Assembly (NCBI GenBank): GCA_037953625.1
Contig: CM075656.1
Span: 71,567,001-71,631,000, forward strand
Reading direction: 5' to 3'
DNA length: 64,000 bases
DNA from: Crotalaria pallida
Taxonomy: Eukaryota; Streptophyta; Magnoliopsida; Fabales; Fabaceae
Of the stretch, positions 34,057-44,505 are shown piece after piece. The notes under the pieces are model-generated. The model made no database searches. It saw only the letters and a program-made list of their open reading frames with translations, and was not told where the DNA came from. Position numbers and translations under genes: made by a program. The number at the start of each line of letters is the position of its first letter. Position 1 is the first letter of the stretch.

Positions 34057-37007
34057 TCACATTTTCTCACGACGCTCCACACGAATTACACCTTCTTCAC
34101 CCATGCGTCCAACATCATTCTTGGCCTGGCTAGTTACTTGATCAGCTGTTCTAAGTGCATCAGCTATCACACCTGGCCTACTCTCTTCCACTTCTATCAC
34201 CAACTTTTCTCCGGTGCCACGCCTTGGAGCAGCTTGGTTTGTTCTGTAGTAGTCTTTATCATGCACCCTCACATCCTCCATTCTCCTCCTTGCTTCTTCC
34301 TCTGTTCCACTTAGCTTGTCCTGCATTCGATTCCCCCAAAGCCAACAATTACATCATTTTATATATGTATCAAAAAATGTGTGCACTCCAAAGTTGACTG
34401 ATTAAAGAATACTTTAAGATCTTAAATAGGATAAATTGAATAAATTTCTTGCATAATTAAGCACAATGCTTATTAAGCACAACCTATCAGGAACTTCTAC
34501 GTCATTAAAATATCTGAAATAAAGGTGTTGTGTTTAATTGGTTATGACTCAAGTCACTCTCCGATCATAGATGATAAAATTCTTAGATTGGTTGTACTAT
34601 CTTTCATAGCTCATGTTAAACACTTAATAACTTAGTGAGAATAAAAATCATCATAATTAGTACTCCATCCGTTTCAGAACATTAGGCCTTTTAACCTTTT
34701 TTCTTGTTTCATAACAAGAGATTTTTTACAATTTCAATACATAAACATATTTTTCTTTCCAATTGTAACCTTTATTCAATCATTCATTCCCTTCTCATTA
34801 ATTCTACTTTTATCATCTCTAAACCACTATACATTAATTAATGAACACACTTACTAATAAACATTAAATACTACTACAATTTTCAATAAGGATTGATAGG
34901 GGCATTTTGGACAAATTATATATAACACTTACAATAATTAACACTTTCTTAATCTGTGTATCCAAGCCTAAAAGGCCTAATGTTCTGAAACGGAGGGAGT
35001 AATATACTAGTATACTACTTACTCCCTCCTTCCCTTGTTATAAAGGCTTTTTAGGTATTTTTAGGTCCACTAAAATTGTTAAATTCTATATTAAAATTAA
35101 TATGTTCTTCCAAAATATCCCTCTACCAATTATTAAAACATAATAAATTTTTTTATTTTTCAATAATTAATTTAATTTCTAGATACTCAATCATCTATAT
35201 TTAATGCAGTGAATCAATTTCTATTTTTAAATCATTTGGAACATTAAACGAGCTCCATTAAACAAACTTCATTTCGTATTCCAATCAATTTTATTTATTT
35301 CTTCTCACAAAAACTTAGACCACAATGATAATTGTCTATATTTAATGCAGTAAATCAGTTTCTATTTTTAAGTCATTTAGAACATTAAACAAGCTCCTTT
35401 AAACAAGCTTCATTTCGTATTCCAATCAATTTTATTTATTTCTTCTCACAAAAACTTAGACCACAATGATTAGATACAAGGATAATTTTGGAGAGAATCT
35501 TATATTTATGAAGAAATTTTTTTACCTAATAAGATCTTATAATTAGAGATAAAGGGAGTATTTTGTATTTTCTAAAGCTAAGATCTATTCATTTATATGT
35601 TTTCAGGGCAAATATAGATAACTATAAATCATAATCATTGACTCATTGTGGTGAAAAATGATGTATAAAGAAACAAATTTGATAAAAAAAAAATATTTTA
35701 AGAGTGAAGAGAAATTTAGTGGCTTTAACAAAAACTATATAAACTAGCAAGTGTGTGGCCATGTGTGTATAAATAATTAATAATGTGCTTGTAATTGAAT
35801 TGAATTATAGAATTTGAAACCTTTGTCCACCCCATTGCATCTGAGGTTTTCTGCTTGGTAGCTTCAGCAGTCTCAGCAACCTTCTCCTTAGTTTCATCTT
35901 TCTTGCCAATGAAGAAACCCATAGCCTTGTCCTTCAGCTCCCCAAGCTTCCCCACTGTTTTATCCTTCCCTTCTTTCGCCTTCTCCGCGGTATAGTCCTT
36001 GTACTCACCCGCCTTCTCCGCAGTCGCATCCTTCGCCTCCTTCGCCTTTTGCACCGTCGCATCCTTCGCCTGTGTTGCCTTATCGGCAGCATACTCAGTA
36101 TACTCACTGGCTTTGTTCATCGTTGCGTCCTTAGCTTCCTTCGCCTTCTGCGCCGCATAGTCGGTATACTCACCAGCCTTGTTCATCGTTGCATCTTTGG
36201 CTTCTTTTGCTTTGTCCACAGCATAGTCCTTATACTCACCAGCTTTGTTCATTGTGGAGTCTTTTGTTTCTTTTGCTTTCTGAGCTGTGTAATCTGTGTA
36301 TTCTCCAACCTTGGACCCTGCATCTTGTGTTGTCCGATCCCTAGTCCTCACTGTGGTGTAGTTAGGAGAGTAGTGTTCTCTCACTTCCATATCTTCATCA
36401 TGATTCTTTCCAACCACAGCTTCTTTGGCAGCTTTGAGCATTGACCCAATGAGTCCTGGTTTTTGTTCTTGCCCTCCTGCACCTAATGCAGGAAGAAGGC
36501 AAAGTATATAAGATATAGTATGATTAAAAACCAATAATGATATTTGATCATTTACAACACTTACTATTCTTGATAAAAATGTAAACTTTTTATCAAGAAT
36601 GATAGGTATTGGACAAGAATGATAAATGCAAGTAGGTAGGTGTTGGACTAACCATTATACTAAGTATTGGCCTAAAACAATTCCAAAAAATGCACATTTT
36701 GTATTAGAAAACTAAAAAAATTATCTCTTACTAGTTGATTAAATGCATACTTCCCGGCCCCCAATAAGATCATATTGAAGAACAATTTCAAAATCCATTT
36801 CCTATAGATTTTTTCAAAAAAAAAAACCTCATTGATTATTTTTTTTCATTTCATTGGAATTTATAATTGAATCACTTTCTTCTTTTTATGAAGATGAATG
36901 AATTTTATTGTAAAAAAAGTTTTATCTCAAAGAGCAACTTAAAGAGAATATTCAATATAGAGTGTGCTGATAATTTTGCACTTAGGACAAGGATTAAGAT
37001 AATATAT

Positions 37008-37058
<51 letters not shown>

Positions 37059-37395
37059 GAGAAATGATGTATGTAATGAAATAAAAGATCTTAAGCAAAG
37101 GGCAATCGTCCATGGTATAAAATAGGTGGAAAAAGATTTGTAACTTATTAAAATGCATAGCATAGATTGATGCCTCACCTAATGCATATTGCTCTTTTGC
37201 TCTGTTAACATCTTCAAGATCCTTGGCAGCAAGCTTAGAAGCTGCTTCAGCTCGTGCCTGCTTGAATTCCACTTCATTGTTGAGATTAAACCCTTGCTCA
37301 CGCTCCCTTTCTCTGTTGACATCACCAATGTCCTGAGCAGCAAGCTTGGCAGCTGCCAAAGCTCTATCTTCCTTGTATTCTTGCCTTGAAGCCAT
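34057..37395 (-). CDS. LEA_4 group seed protein, ECP63-like (three exons)
   Basis: Late embryogenesis abundant protein, expected to be hydrophilic, protective in desiccating seeds and disordered until dried. Coding exons 37179-37395, 35821-36482 and 34057-34320 with GT/AG borders give 380 residues in one frame. Exon 1 encodes a charged N-terminus beginning MASRQEYKED with two related KLAAxDxxDVNR blocks. Exon 2 carries the 11-mer type repeats, for example KAGEYKDYAVDKAKEAKDAT, about ten times, then a GFFIGKKDETKEKVAE segment as in ECP63/D-29 relatives. Exon 3 supplies the acidic end LVIEVEESRPGVIADALRTA. There is no signal peptide. It corresponds in position and type to ECP63 (At2g36640), which supports collinearity. 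The second intron contains two MITEs. The frame is intact. Confidence 0.92.
34661..35001. mobile_element. MITE in LEA intron 2, first
   Basis: Almost perfect inverted ends TACTCCATCCGTTTCAGAAC and (minus strand) TACTCCCTCCGTTTCAGAAC, followed by 'attaggccttttaa'. About 341 bp and well preserved, so probably a young copy. Confidence 0.88.
35020..35560. mobile_element. MITE in LEA intron 2, second, with internal duplication
   Basis: Left end TACTCCCTCCTTCCCTTGTT and right end (minus strand) TACTCCCTTTATCTCTAATT are inverted. A 141-bp unit is tandemly duplicated inside (35194-35334 and 35335-about 35474), with few differences between the copies. Confidence 0.8.
37003..37056. repeat. (TA)n microsatellite in LEA intron 1
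   Basis: A run of TA dinucleotides with a few CA interruptions at the start, 120-180 bp downstream of exon 1 in gene orientation. Confidence 0.95.
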
Positions 37396-37468
37396 AATTG
37401 AATTTTGGTTTTCAGCAAAATTATTTCACAAAAGTGTAATTGAAGTAAATTGATGAAGTAGAGAATTG

Positions 37469-37735
37469 GTATATAGGAACTTCTTTATATGAATGTGTTG
37501 CATGGATTATGTTGATGATGATATATATATGAAGAAGCAAAGTCGGTGTTCGATAAAATATGCATGGGAATGAAGTTTTATTAAGAAAGGTGGTGTTAGG
37601 GGTGAGTGACGCGTAGGAGAGGTGAGATTTCTAAGAAAGTGACAAGTGGAGACAATGCAGGGTAGGTGGAGATATCCTTTTTTTGCATGTATGATGACGT
37701 GACACGTTAGCCTGAGATGCTCCAACGTGGTTAGT
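37469..37735 (-). promoter_or_regulatory. LEA gene promoter: TATA, RY and ABRE motifs
   Basis: On the minus strand: a TATA box CTATATACC near 37469-37477, about 75 bp upstream of the ATG; RY motifs (CATGCA) near 37499-37505, 37559-37565 and 37684-37689; an ABRE-type AACGTGTCACGTCATC at about 37692-37709; and a CCACGTTGG near 37722-37730. RY plus ABRE is the usual pair for ABI3/ABI5-driven seed genes, agreeing with the LEA product. Confidence 0.7.
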
Positions 37736-37909
37736 TATCTTCTCAAGAAAATGTTAATGTCCTATTGTAAGTAAGTTGTAATGGTTTTTCGGTTCATGGA
37801 TAAGAGCAGAAGACAATGCATGGAGGTAACGAAGTTTGATTAAAAAATATTTTCTATTTTTTTTAATTAATTCTTATTATTATATGTAGTCCTATTAGGA
37901 AGTTTGTGA

Positions 37910-38412
37910 TATTCTCACATTTTTGCCCATCCTTTTATATACAATCATCTTCGTTTCTATTTATTTGTAATATTTCAAACAGAATATTTCTTTTAAGAAA
38001 TTTAATCATTACTCATATTTCAAATACATTAATTATGTTTTTAACTCTGTTACATAAATATCTGTATTTGAGATCTGTACGAGACACCTGCATTTTTTGG
38101 CAAAAACTGGTGAGTCCTACAATTTATCTTTCTTACAAGATCCACCAGTTTTTACCCAAAAAGACAGGTGTCACCCCTAAATATCAAATACGGATGTCAT
38201 TTAAACATTTTCCTTATGTTTTTTCCCACTATACCCTTTCTCTTCCAATAATCATTATTTTTTCTCCACTACTTACATAAACCAAGACATATTAAATAAG
38301 GGCAAACATGAAAAATAACATTTATTACACTCTTGAAATCCTCAATACGACAGATAAACAGAAACAAAAAATCTCTCCAAAAAGCGACAGATAATAAGGA
38401 ACGAATGGAGTA
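37910..38412. mobile_element. MITE disrupted by a hairpin element
   Basis: The body matches the MITE at 21126-21419 in order: 'attaattatgttt', 'ccactataccc', 'aataatcatta', 'aataacatttattacac', ending before ATGGAGTA. A 171-bp foldback element (38043-38213) interrupts it. Confidence 0.65.
38043..38213. mobile_element. 171-bp hairpin element, 10-bp TSD, nested in a MITE
   Basis: TTATGTTTTT flanks it at 38033-38042 and 38214-38223, and the interruption point is confirmed by comparison with the intact MITE. Arms are inverted along most of their length: 'ctgtatttgagat', 'gagacacctg', 'aaaaactggtg' left against 'atcaaatacgg', 'caggtgtca', 'caccagttttt' right. Confidence 0.72.
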
Positions 38413-38609
38413 CTTTGATACTTTATATATATGTTTATTGGGTGTACATCAAGGATATTTTCTAGCCAACAGGCGAAAATCCTTTGAAGCGTAAATATCA
38501 TCGAAGTGAGTTTTGTCTCTATCAATAAAGTCTTTTCCGTAATTCTAAAAAAAAAATAAAGTCTTTTCCATACCCATTATATATGTTTAATTGTTTAGAG
38601 ATAATAATT

Positions 38610-38939
38610 TACTCCCTCCATCCCATTATTTTGGGAAAAGTCAAAAAAATAAACAAAAACAAGATAATATCTTTGTTATGTAATGTATGATTTTTTTTTT
38701 AAAAAATAAAATATAATGCATGATTAATTCATTGATTACAAATTTTAATCACATACATTTTCATATTATTTTTATAATCTTTAAGATTTTTCATTAATTA
38801 TTTTTAAGATTTTTATGATAACATACCATCTTTAAGATAATATATAATTTTTAAGATTTTTCATTAATTATTTTTATTTTGATTTAAAAAAAAAGATTAC
38901 ATAATTTTTTTTTATCAAGATAATAAGATGGAGGGAGTA
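38610..38939. mobile_element. MITE ('TACTCCCTCCATCCC' type)
   Basis: Left end TACTCCCTCCATCCCATTAT and right end (minus strand) TACTCCCTCCATCTTATTAT are almost perfect inverted repeats. About 330 bp with internal repeats of 'tttttaagatttttcattaa'. Confidence 0.88.
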
Positions 38940-39152
38940 CATATTAGTGTTTTTGAGGAGTAAAAATCACAATTGAACACATAATTAATTAATATGATGT
39001 GTAAAAAAGATTAATCATATCATCGGCTAGAATTAAAATTAAATCGATTCTATTTATATAAAAAAGGTAAGTTCTCTTAAACACATGTCCAACTTTTATG
39101 AAAACTTGTCCTTCCAAAAAAATGGGACGTTTTTAAGCCATTTTAGTCGGAG

Positions 39153-39439
39153 AGTGAAATATCATTCTGATGCTTAATTTTTTTAGATTAGACATTTTAA
39201 TTATTCAAAATGTGTAAATTCACTTTTTGTTTTTAAAGATTTTTTTTTTATAGAACACTTAAGCCTCTCAAAATTTTTTATGGGAAACTTAAGTCTGCAG
39301 TTGAGGCAGTTGACAGAGTGGACGGAAGGACTTAAGTATCCCATAAAAAAAATCTTCAAGACTAAACGTGAATTTCCACATTTTGAGGGATTAAAATACC
39401 CCATCTAAAAAACATGAGGGACCAAAGTGGTACTTCACT
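39153..39439. mobile_element. foldback element, about 287 bp
   Basis: About 75-90 bp at each end are inverted: 'cattttaattattcaaaatg' and 'gtaaattcactttttg' on the left, against minus-strand 'tattttaatccctcaaaatg' and 'gaaattcacgtttag' from the right. AT-rich, non-coding. Confidence 0.65.
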
Positions 39440-39623
39440 TTTTTATTTAATGCAAACATTATTTTTTTCATTTCCTTGTCGTCCTTTCTTCTATATATTT
39501 GTATTGCCCACTCCGTTTATAAGGAACTACTATGATACATCCTTAGTCCGACCTTGATCGCATGCTTAATTATGCTAGTGAGTTCCTGATATGAATTTTC
39601 TATATTAATAAGATACTAATGAA

Positions 39624-42600
39624 AGGATTGGATTCAGGGTGGTGATAGAAACACTAGATATTATCACTCTCGAACTATTTCTAGAAGAAGAAAAAATAAA
39701 ATTATGTCTTTGCATGATGAAGCAGGAGAATGGTGCTTTGATGATAATGCCAATAAAAATAGAGTTAGATATTTCTTTATAAACCTGTACACTGATGACT
39801 TTGCTGCTAGGCCTAATCTAAATTGCAGGTTTTCTTATCCTCGTAGCACCCAGAATTATAACAGTCTTGATCTCCCAGTCACGGCTCTTGAAATAAAAAA
39901 TGCCTTATTTTCTATGGGATCTCTTAAAGCTCCTGGGGAAGACGGTCTGCCTGCAATTTTTTTTAAACATAATTGGCATTTATTACATAATAATTTTAGT
40001 GATTTTATTCAGTTGGCGTGGCAGAACATAGAAGCTATTCGTGCAGTAAATTCCACTCTTATTGTTCTCATTCCAAAAGTGGAGGTTCCTCAAAATGCTA
40101 CTCAGTTCCGGCCAATCGCCCTGTGCAACGTTGTTTATAAATGCATCACTAAGATCATTGTAAACCGTCTCAAACCGTTCATGAATGACTGGATTTCTCC
40201 ACAACAGGTTGGATTCATCCCGGGAAGAAATATCCAAGACAACATTATAATTGCCCAGGAGCTGGTCCATTCCATGAGGAAAATGAAAGGAAAAAAGAGC
40301 TTTATGTCGATTAAATTTGACCTCGAGAAAGCTTATGATAGAATCTCGTGGGATTTCATAAGAAAATGTCTCTCTGAATTAAACCTGTCTGTTAGCATGA
40401 TCCAGCTTATTATGAACTGTATATCTACTGTGTCCCATACGTTACTTTGGAACGGCGAAAAGACGGACTCCTTCAGGCCTACTAGAGGGATCCGTCAAGG
40501 AGACCCGCTATCTCCTTTCTTGTTCGTAATTTGTATGGACAAATTGGCTCACATGATAACGGAATCTGTCACTGATGGAAACTGGAAACCTATTCGAGCA
40601 GGTAGACATGGTCCTTTTATTTCTCATCTTATGTTTGCTGATGATTTATTGGTTTTTGCAGAGGCATCGACGAATCAACTTGGGAGAATATTGGATTGCT
40701 TGGATCAATTCGGCCTAAGCTCGGGACATAAAATCAATGAATCAAAAACCTCCATTTTCTTTTCCTCTAATGTTGACAGGTCGGTGGCTGAGGATATTGT
40801 AAACAGGAGCGGCTTTAAATGGACCATAGGCATTGGAAAATACTTAGGTTCAATTAACCATGACAGCAGAAGGAAAAAGGATAATTACAAACATATTATT
40901 GACAAACTGAACAGCAAACTTGCGTGTTGGAAAGCTAGCTGTCTCTCTCTTGCGGGAAGAACAGTGCTAGCTAAAAGTGTGTTGGGTTCTCTTGCTAATC
41001 ACTCTATGCAACACAACACCCTTCCTTCGTCGGTTTGTAAAGAAATTGAGAAAGCTCAAAGGAATTTTGTATGGGGCTCTACTCAACATCATCGTAAAGC
41101 TCATCTCTTGGGTTGGGATACTCTTTGCCTGCCCAAATCTCATGGTGGCCTTGGCTTCAAACGCATGACGATTTTCAATGATGCATTTATCATGAAACTC
41201 GGTTGGGGCATTATCACTAAACCTGAAGCTCTTTGGGTTCAAGTCTTGAAGGGTAAATATGCAAGAGGAAGGGACCTAATGAAATCAGCTATCAGTACCG
41301 CTCATGACTCCATGCTTTGGAAACGCCTTGTGAAACTTTGGCCAGCTCTTCTTACTAACCTGGAATTTAGGCTAGGCAACGGGAAAGGTACTTGGTTTTG
41401 GAAAGACAGGTGGCTGGGAGAAAACATTACTCTCGAAGAATATGTTGTTCAACAAATTAATTTGTCAAATGATATAACCGTGGTTGCTGACATGCTGGAT
41501 AATGTAGGAAACTGGGATTTTCCCAAGCTTCAAAATCTTCTTCACAGCGCAGCGTTGATAAAATAAGAATTATACCTCCTCCTCAACCTGACTTAGGAGA
41601 AGATGAGATTGCTTGGAGCCTAAATGAGAATGGAAACTTCACAGTTAAAAGTGCCTATGGTTTTCTGGTCAATGAACATCACATGGTTGAGGCAATTCCT
41701 TGGGAAGCTGTATGGAAAGCCAACTGCCCAGAAAGATGGAAGTTTCGGTTATAGAAAGTTGGGCATGATAGACTCCTAACTAACTCCAGGAAAAGTAGCT
41801 GGGGTTTAGGAGCTCCTGATTGTAATTTTTGTTCAGGGATTGAGGAAAATACTATTCATGTTCTCAGGGACTGCCCGAAAGCACAAAACTTGTGGAGGAA
41901 TCTCATGTCTGCTGATGATTTCAACCATTTCTCTTGTACCGATTTGGTTACGTGGTGCCGCAATAATATTCTTGACAGTTGGGGATCCTTCACTACACAG
42001 AAGTGGAGGATTTTATTTTTATGCTCAATTTATTATTTGTGGCAGTGGCGTAATAATGTTATTTCTGATGCAAATTTTGTATATCCCACTAATACTACTG
42101 ACTTCATCTTGCTACAGGTTCAAAATCTAATAGATAGTAGCAACAGACACGAGTTTAGGAAAGTTGAGCTTCTCTTTGTCCGTTGGAAGGCTCCAATGGA
42201 AGGATGGATAAAGCTTAATACTGATGGAGCATCGAAAGGCAATCCAGGACTTGCTGGCTGCGGAGGTATCTGTCGGGATTCTGCAGGCACTTGGCTGTTC
42301 GAATTCTACAACAAAATTGGAACAACCACGACGTACTCCGCGGAGCTTTGGGGCATTCTGACAGGTCTCAAGCTGGCTTGGGAGAAATGGCTGAATAACA
42401 TCATCATTGAATGTGACTCCTTAACTATTGCTAATTGCTTAAGCCAGGGAGAGATGGAAAGAAATCAAAAGGAGAATAATCCGCTAATAAGACGCATTAG
42501 AAGTCTCCTTCAAAAGGAATGGACTGTAACCTTCTCTCACTCTTTTCGCGAAGGTAACAGATGTGCAGATTTCATGGTCAACTTTAGTCTTGACAAAGAT

Positions 42601-42756
42601 TATGGCTATCATATTATGGAAGAACCTCCCCAAGATATCCGCAGTATTCTGCAACACGATTATTCTGGGACTGCTCTCCCTAGAGACTTTTTTGTAACTT
42701 AGTTTTTTTTCTCTCTTTTGGGGCTTTGCCCTCTCTGTTTCACCAAAAAAAAAAAA
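39624..42756 (+). pseudogene. LINE (L1-type) retrotransposon, 5'-truncated, 13-bp TSD
   Basis: The perfect duplication AGATACTAATGAA flanks the insert (39611-39623 and 42757-42769), with a 3' poly-A run. The frame opens DWIQGGDRNTRYYHSR, the linker before the reverse transcriptase, so the endonuclease and ORF1 were never copied. RT follows, with DGLPAIFFK, FRPIALCNVVYK, RGIRQGDPLSPFLF and the catalytic HLMFADDLLVF. The frame stops at 41564-41566, but the neighbouring frame continues (IIPPPQPDLGEDEIAWS) through the zf-RVT region, so this is a frameshift. A nonsense TAG lies at 41752-41754. RNase H then reads WIKLNTDGASKGNPGLAGCG to TAG at 42700-42702. Two disabling changes only, so the insertion is young. 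Confidence 0.95.
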
Positions 42757-42957
42757 AGATACTAATGAACTACTTAAACAAGGTTGAGTTGCATAGCACT
42801 CATCTCACCCGTGATAATTTTTTTCTGTATATTTGTTCCATATATTTATATTTATTCTATTTACCTCGAGAGTGTCATTTTTCATTTATTATCCATTCAT
42901 TTTATTTCTTTGTAGTTTGAGTCACTTTTTCATTGGCTCTAAAATATGTATCAACTA

Positions 42958-43066
42958 CGTTAAATCTCGGGATCAGCTGTCTCACCCATTAGATGTGTCT
43001 ACAAGCTAGCGAGGAGATTAGTCACTGCGGTCGGTGGTGGACATTCCGGTCATGGAAAAAAAAACA
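42958..43066 (+). mobile_element. SINE-like insertion with 18-bp TSD
   Basis: TAAAATATGTATCAACTA is repeated exactly at 42940-42957 and 43067-43084. The insert of 109 bp contains 'cgggatcagctgtctcaccc' and 'ctgcggtcggtggtggaca', and ends CATGG plus poly-A. Its 3' part recurs at 14463-14504 on the other strand. No box A is visible, so it may be 5'-truncated. Confidence 0.8.
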
Positions 43067-43150
43067 TAAAATATGTATCAACTAAAGGATGATAGAAATT
43101 AAAAAAGAAGTGGCTCCTTCTAAACAACGATTATTCCATATTTTGTTTTT

Positions 43151-43707
43151 GAGTAAACTGTCACTTCAGTCCCTCACTTTGTAAGGAGCTTTCATTTTAG
43201 TCCCTGACTTTTTTATAATTCCTTTTTAGTCCCTCACTTTGAAAAAAGCTACTCACATTAGTCTCTGACAACTTTCTCCGTTCATAGATGTTAACGTCTT
43301 ACATACGTGGTTGTTAAATAACCTATTCGACGTCTGGTTGTTGTGTTATTGCCACAGATTCAGCTACTATATTTTCTGCAGGTGTCACAGCTTTAGCAGC
43401 TGCCTTATATGCAGTTGCCTTATCTTCTGCAGTTGTCTTATTAATTAGCTGCCTATTCAGTGGTCCTAGCCTTCTTCTTCCTTCAATTTTTGTCTTTTGA
43501 ATTCAGCATCATGTGTAACATTAACGACCACGTATGCATAGGTTATTTAACGACTACGTGTGTAAGACGTTAAAGTCTATGAACGGAGAAAGTTGTCAGA
43601 GACAAACATGAGTAACTTTTTTCAAAATGAGAGATTAAAGAGGAATTATTAAAAACTCAGGGACTAAAGTGAAAGCTCCTTACAAAGTGAGGGACTACAT
43701 TGACATC
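43151..43707. mobile_element. Mutator-like element with long inverted repeats
   Basis: TTTTGTTTTT flanks it at 43141-43150 and 43708-43717. Inverted ends of roughly 170 bp: 'cagtccctcactttgtaagg', 'agctttcattttagtccctg', 'gacaactttctccgttcata' on the left are matched from the right on the minus strand. The centre (about 43340-43450) contains an alanine-rich coding-like segment on the minus strand. Duplication length and inverted repeats fit a MULE-type element. Confidence 0.75.
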
Positions 43708-43717
43708 TTTTGTTTTT

Positions 43718-44505
43718 CTTCCCTTTTGATACCCACTTTTAATAGACTCGCCACAGGTGATTTAAAGATAACAATTTTTTAAAGGCTAAATGATTATATT
43801 TGAGTACTGCCCCTTACAAAAGGGCATCTTCAATCTTCATATACATAGTTATTTTTATTGGGGGTAATTAAACGAGAAATGATTGGAATTAAGATATTTC
43901 TTAAATTTTGTATTTGAGAGGTTCAATAAAATAACATCATATAGCATTTAGTATATAAAAAGTAGTAATGAACTTAATTTTTTAATATTCTTTTATTAAT
44001 TTTTAACTTATACTAAGGAATTTTAGTGTTCAAAAAATCTTAAATTTTATTAAAATAATAATATAATTATTAATTATTTATTTATGATGATTAACTTTCA
44101 TTTTTATTTTTATATAAAATTTCATATCAAATTTAGATAATTAAAAAAAATTAAAATCAATTTAATCTTCAACAACAGAAGACATACCCACCCTATTCTA
44201 GTTGATTAATTAAAGTAGGGACTGAAAATTAAATAAGTTAAAATAGAGAACTAAAATGAAAACCACATTTGCCAATATTTTTCGCTGGAAACACCTAAAA
44301 TTGGACTATACATATAGTTCAAGATGACTGCAGAAGAAGAGATATATAATCGTCTCCTACTAATTATGGGAAATTGAAATTTTATTTTTCCCTCTTACAA
44401 TCTAATTTATACAGGACATGAAAAGAATCACACACATCTTACAATTTCAATCTGAAACAATACTAGAAACTAATTAGTCAAACGTAGTCATATAATCAAC
44501 CTAAG
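43718..44505. other. intergenic / exostosin 3' flank
   Basis: AT-rich sequence downstream of the exostosin stop codon. The 200 bp next to the stop are probably 3' UTR. No repeats with clear ends. Confidence 0.4.

Noticed and set aside
36049..36444. 131-codon plus-strand open frame
   Set aside because: Antisense shadow of LEA exon 2; its repetitive pattern mirrors the 11-mer repeats.
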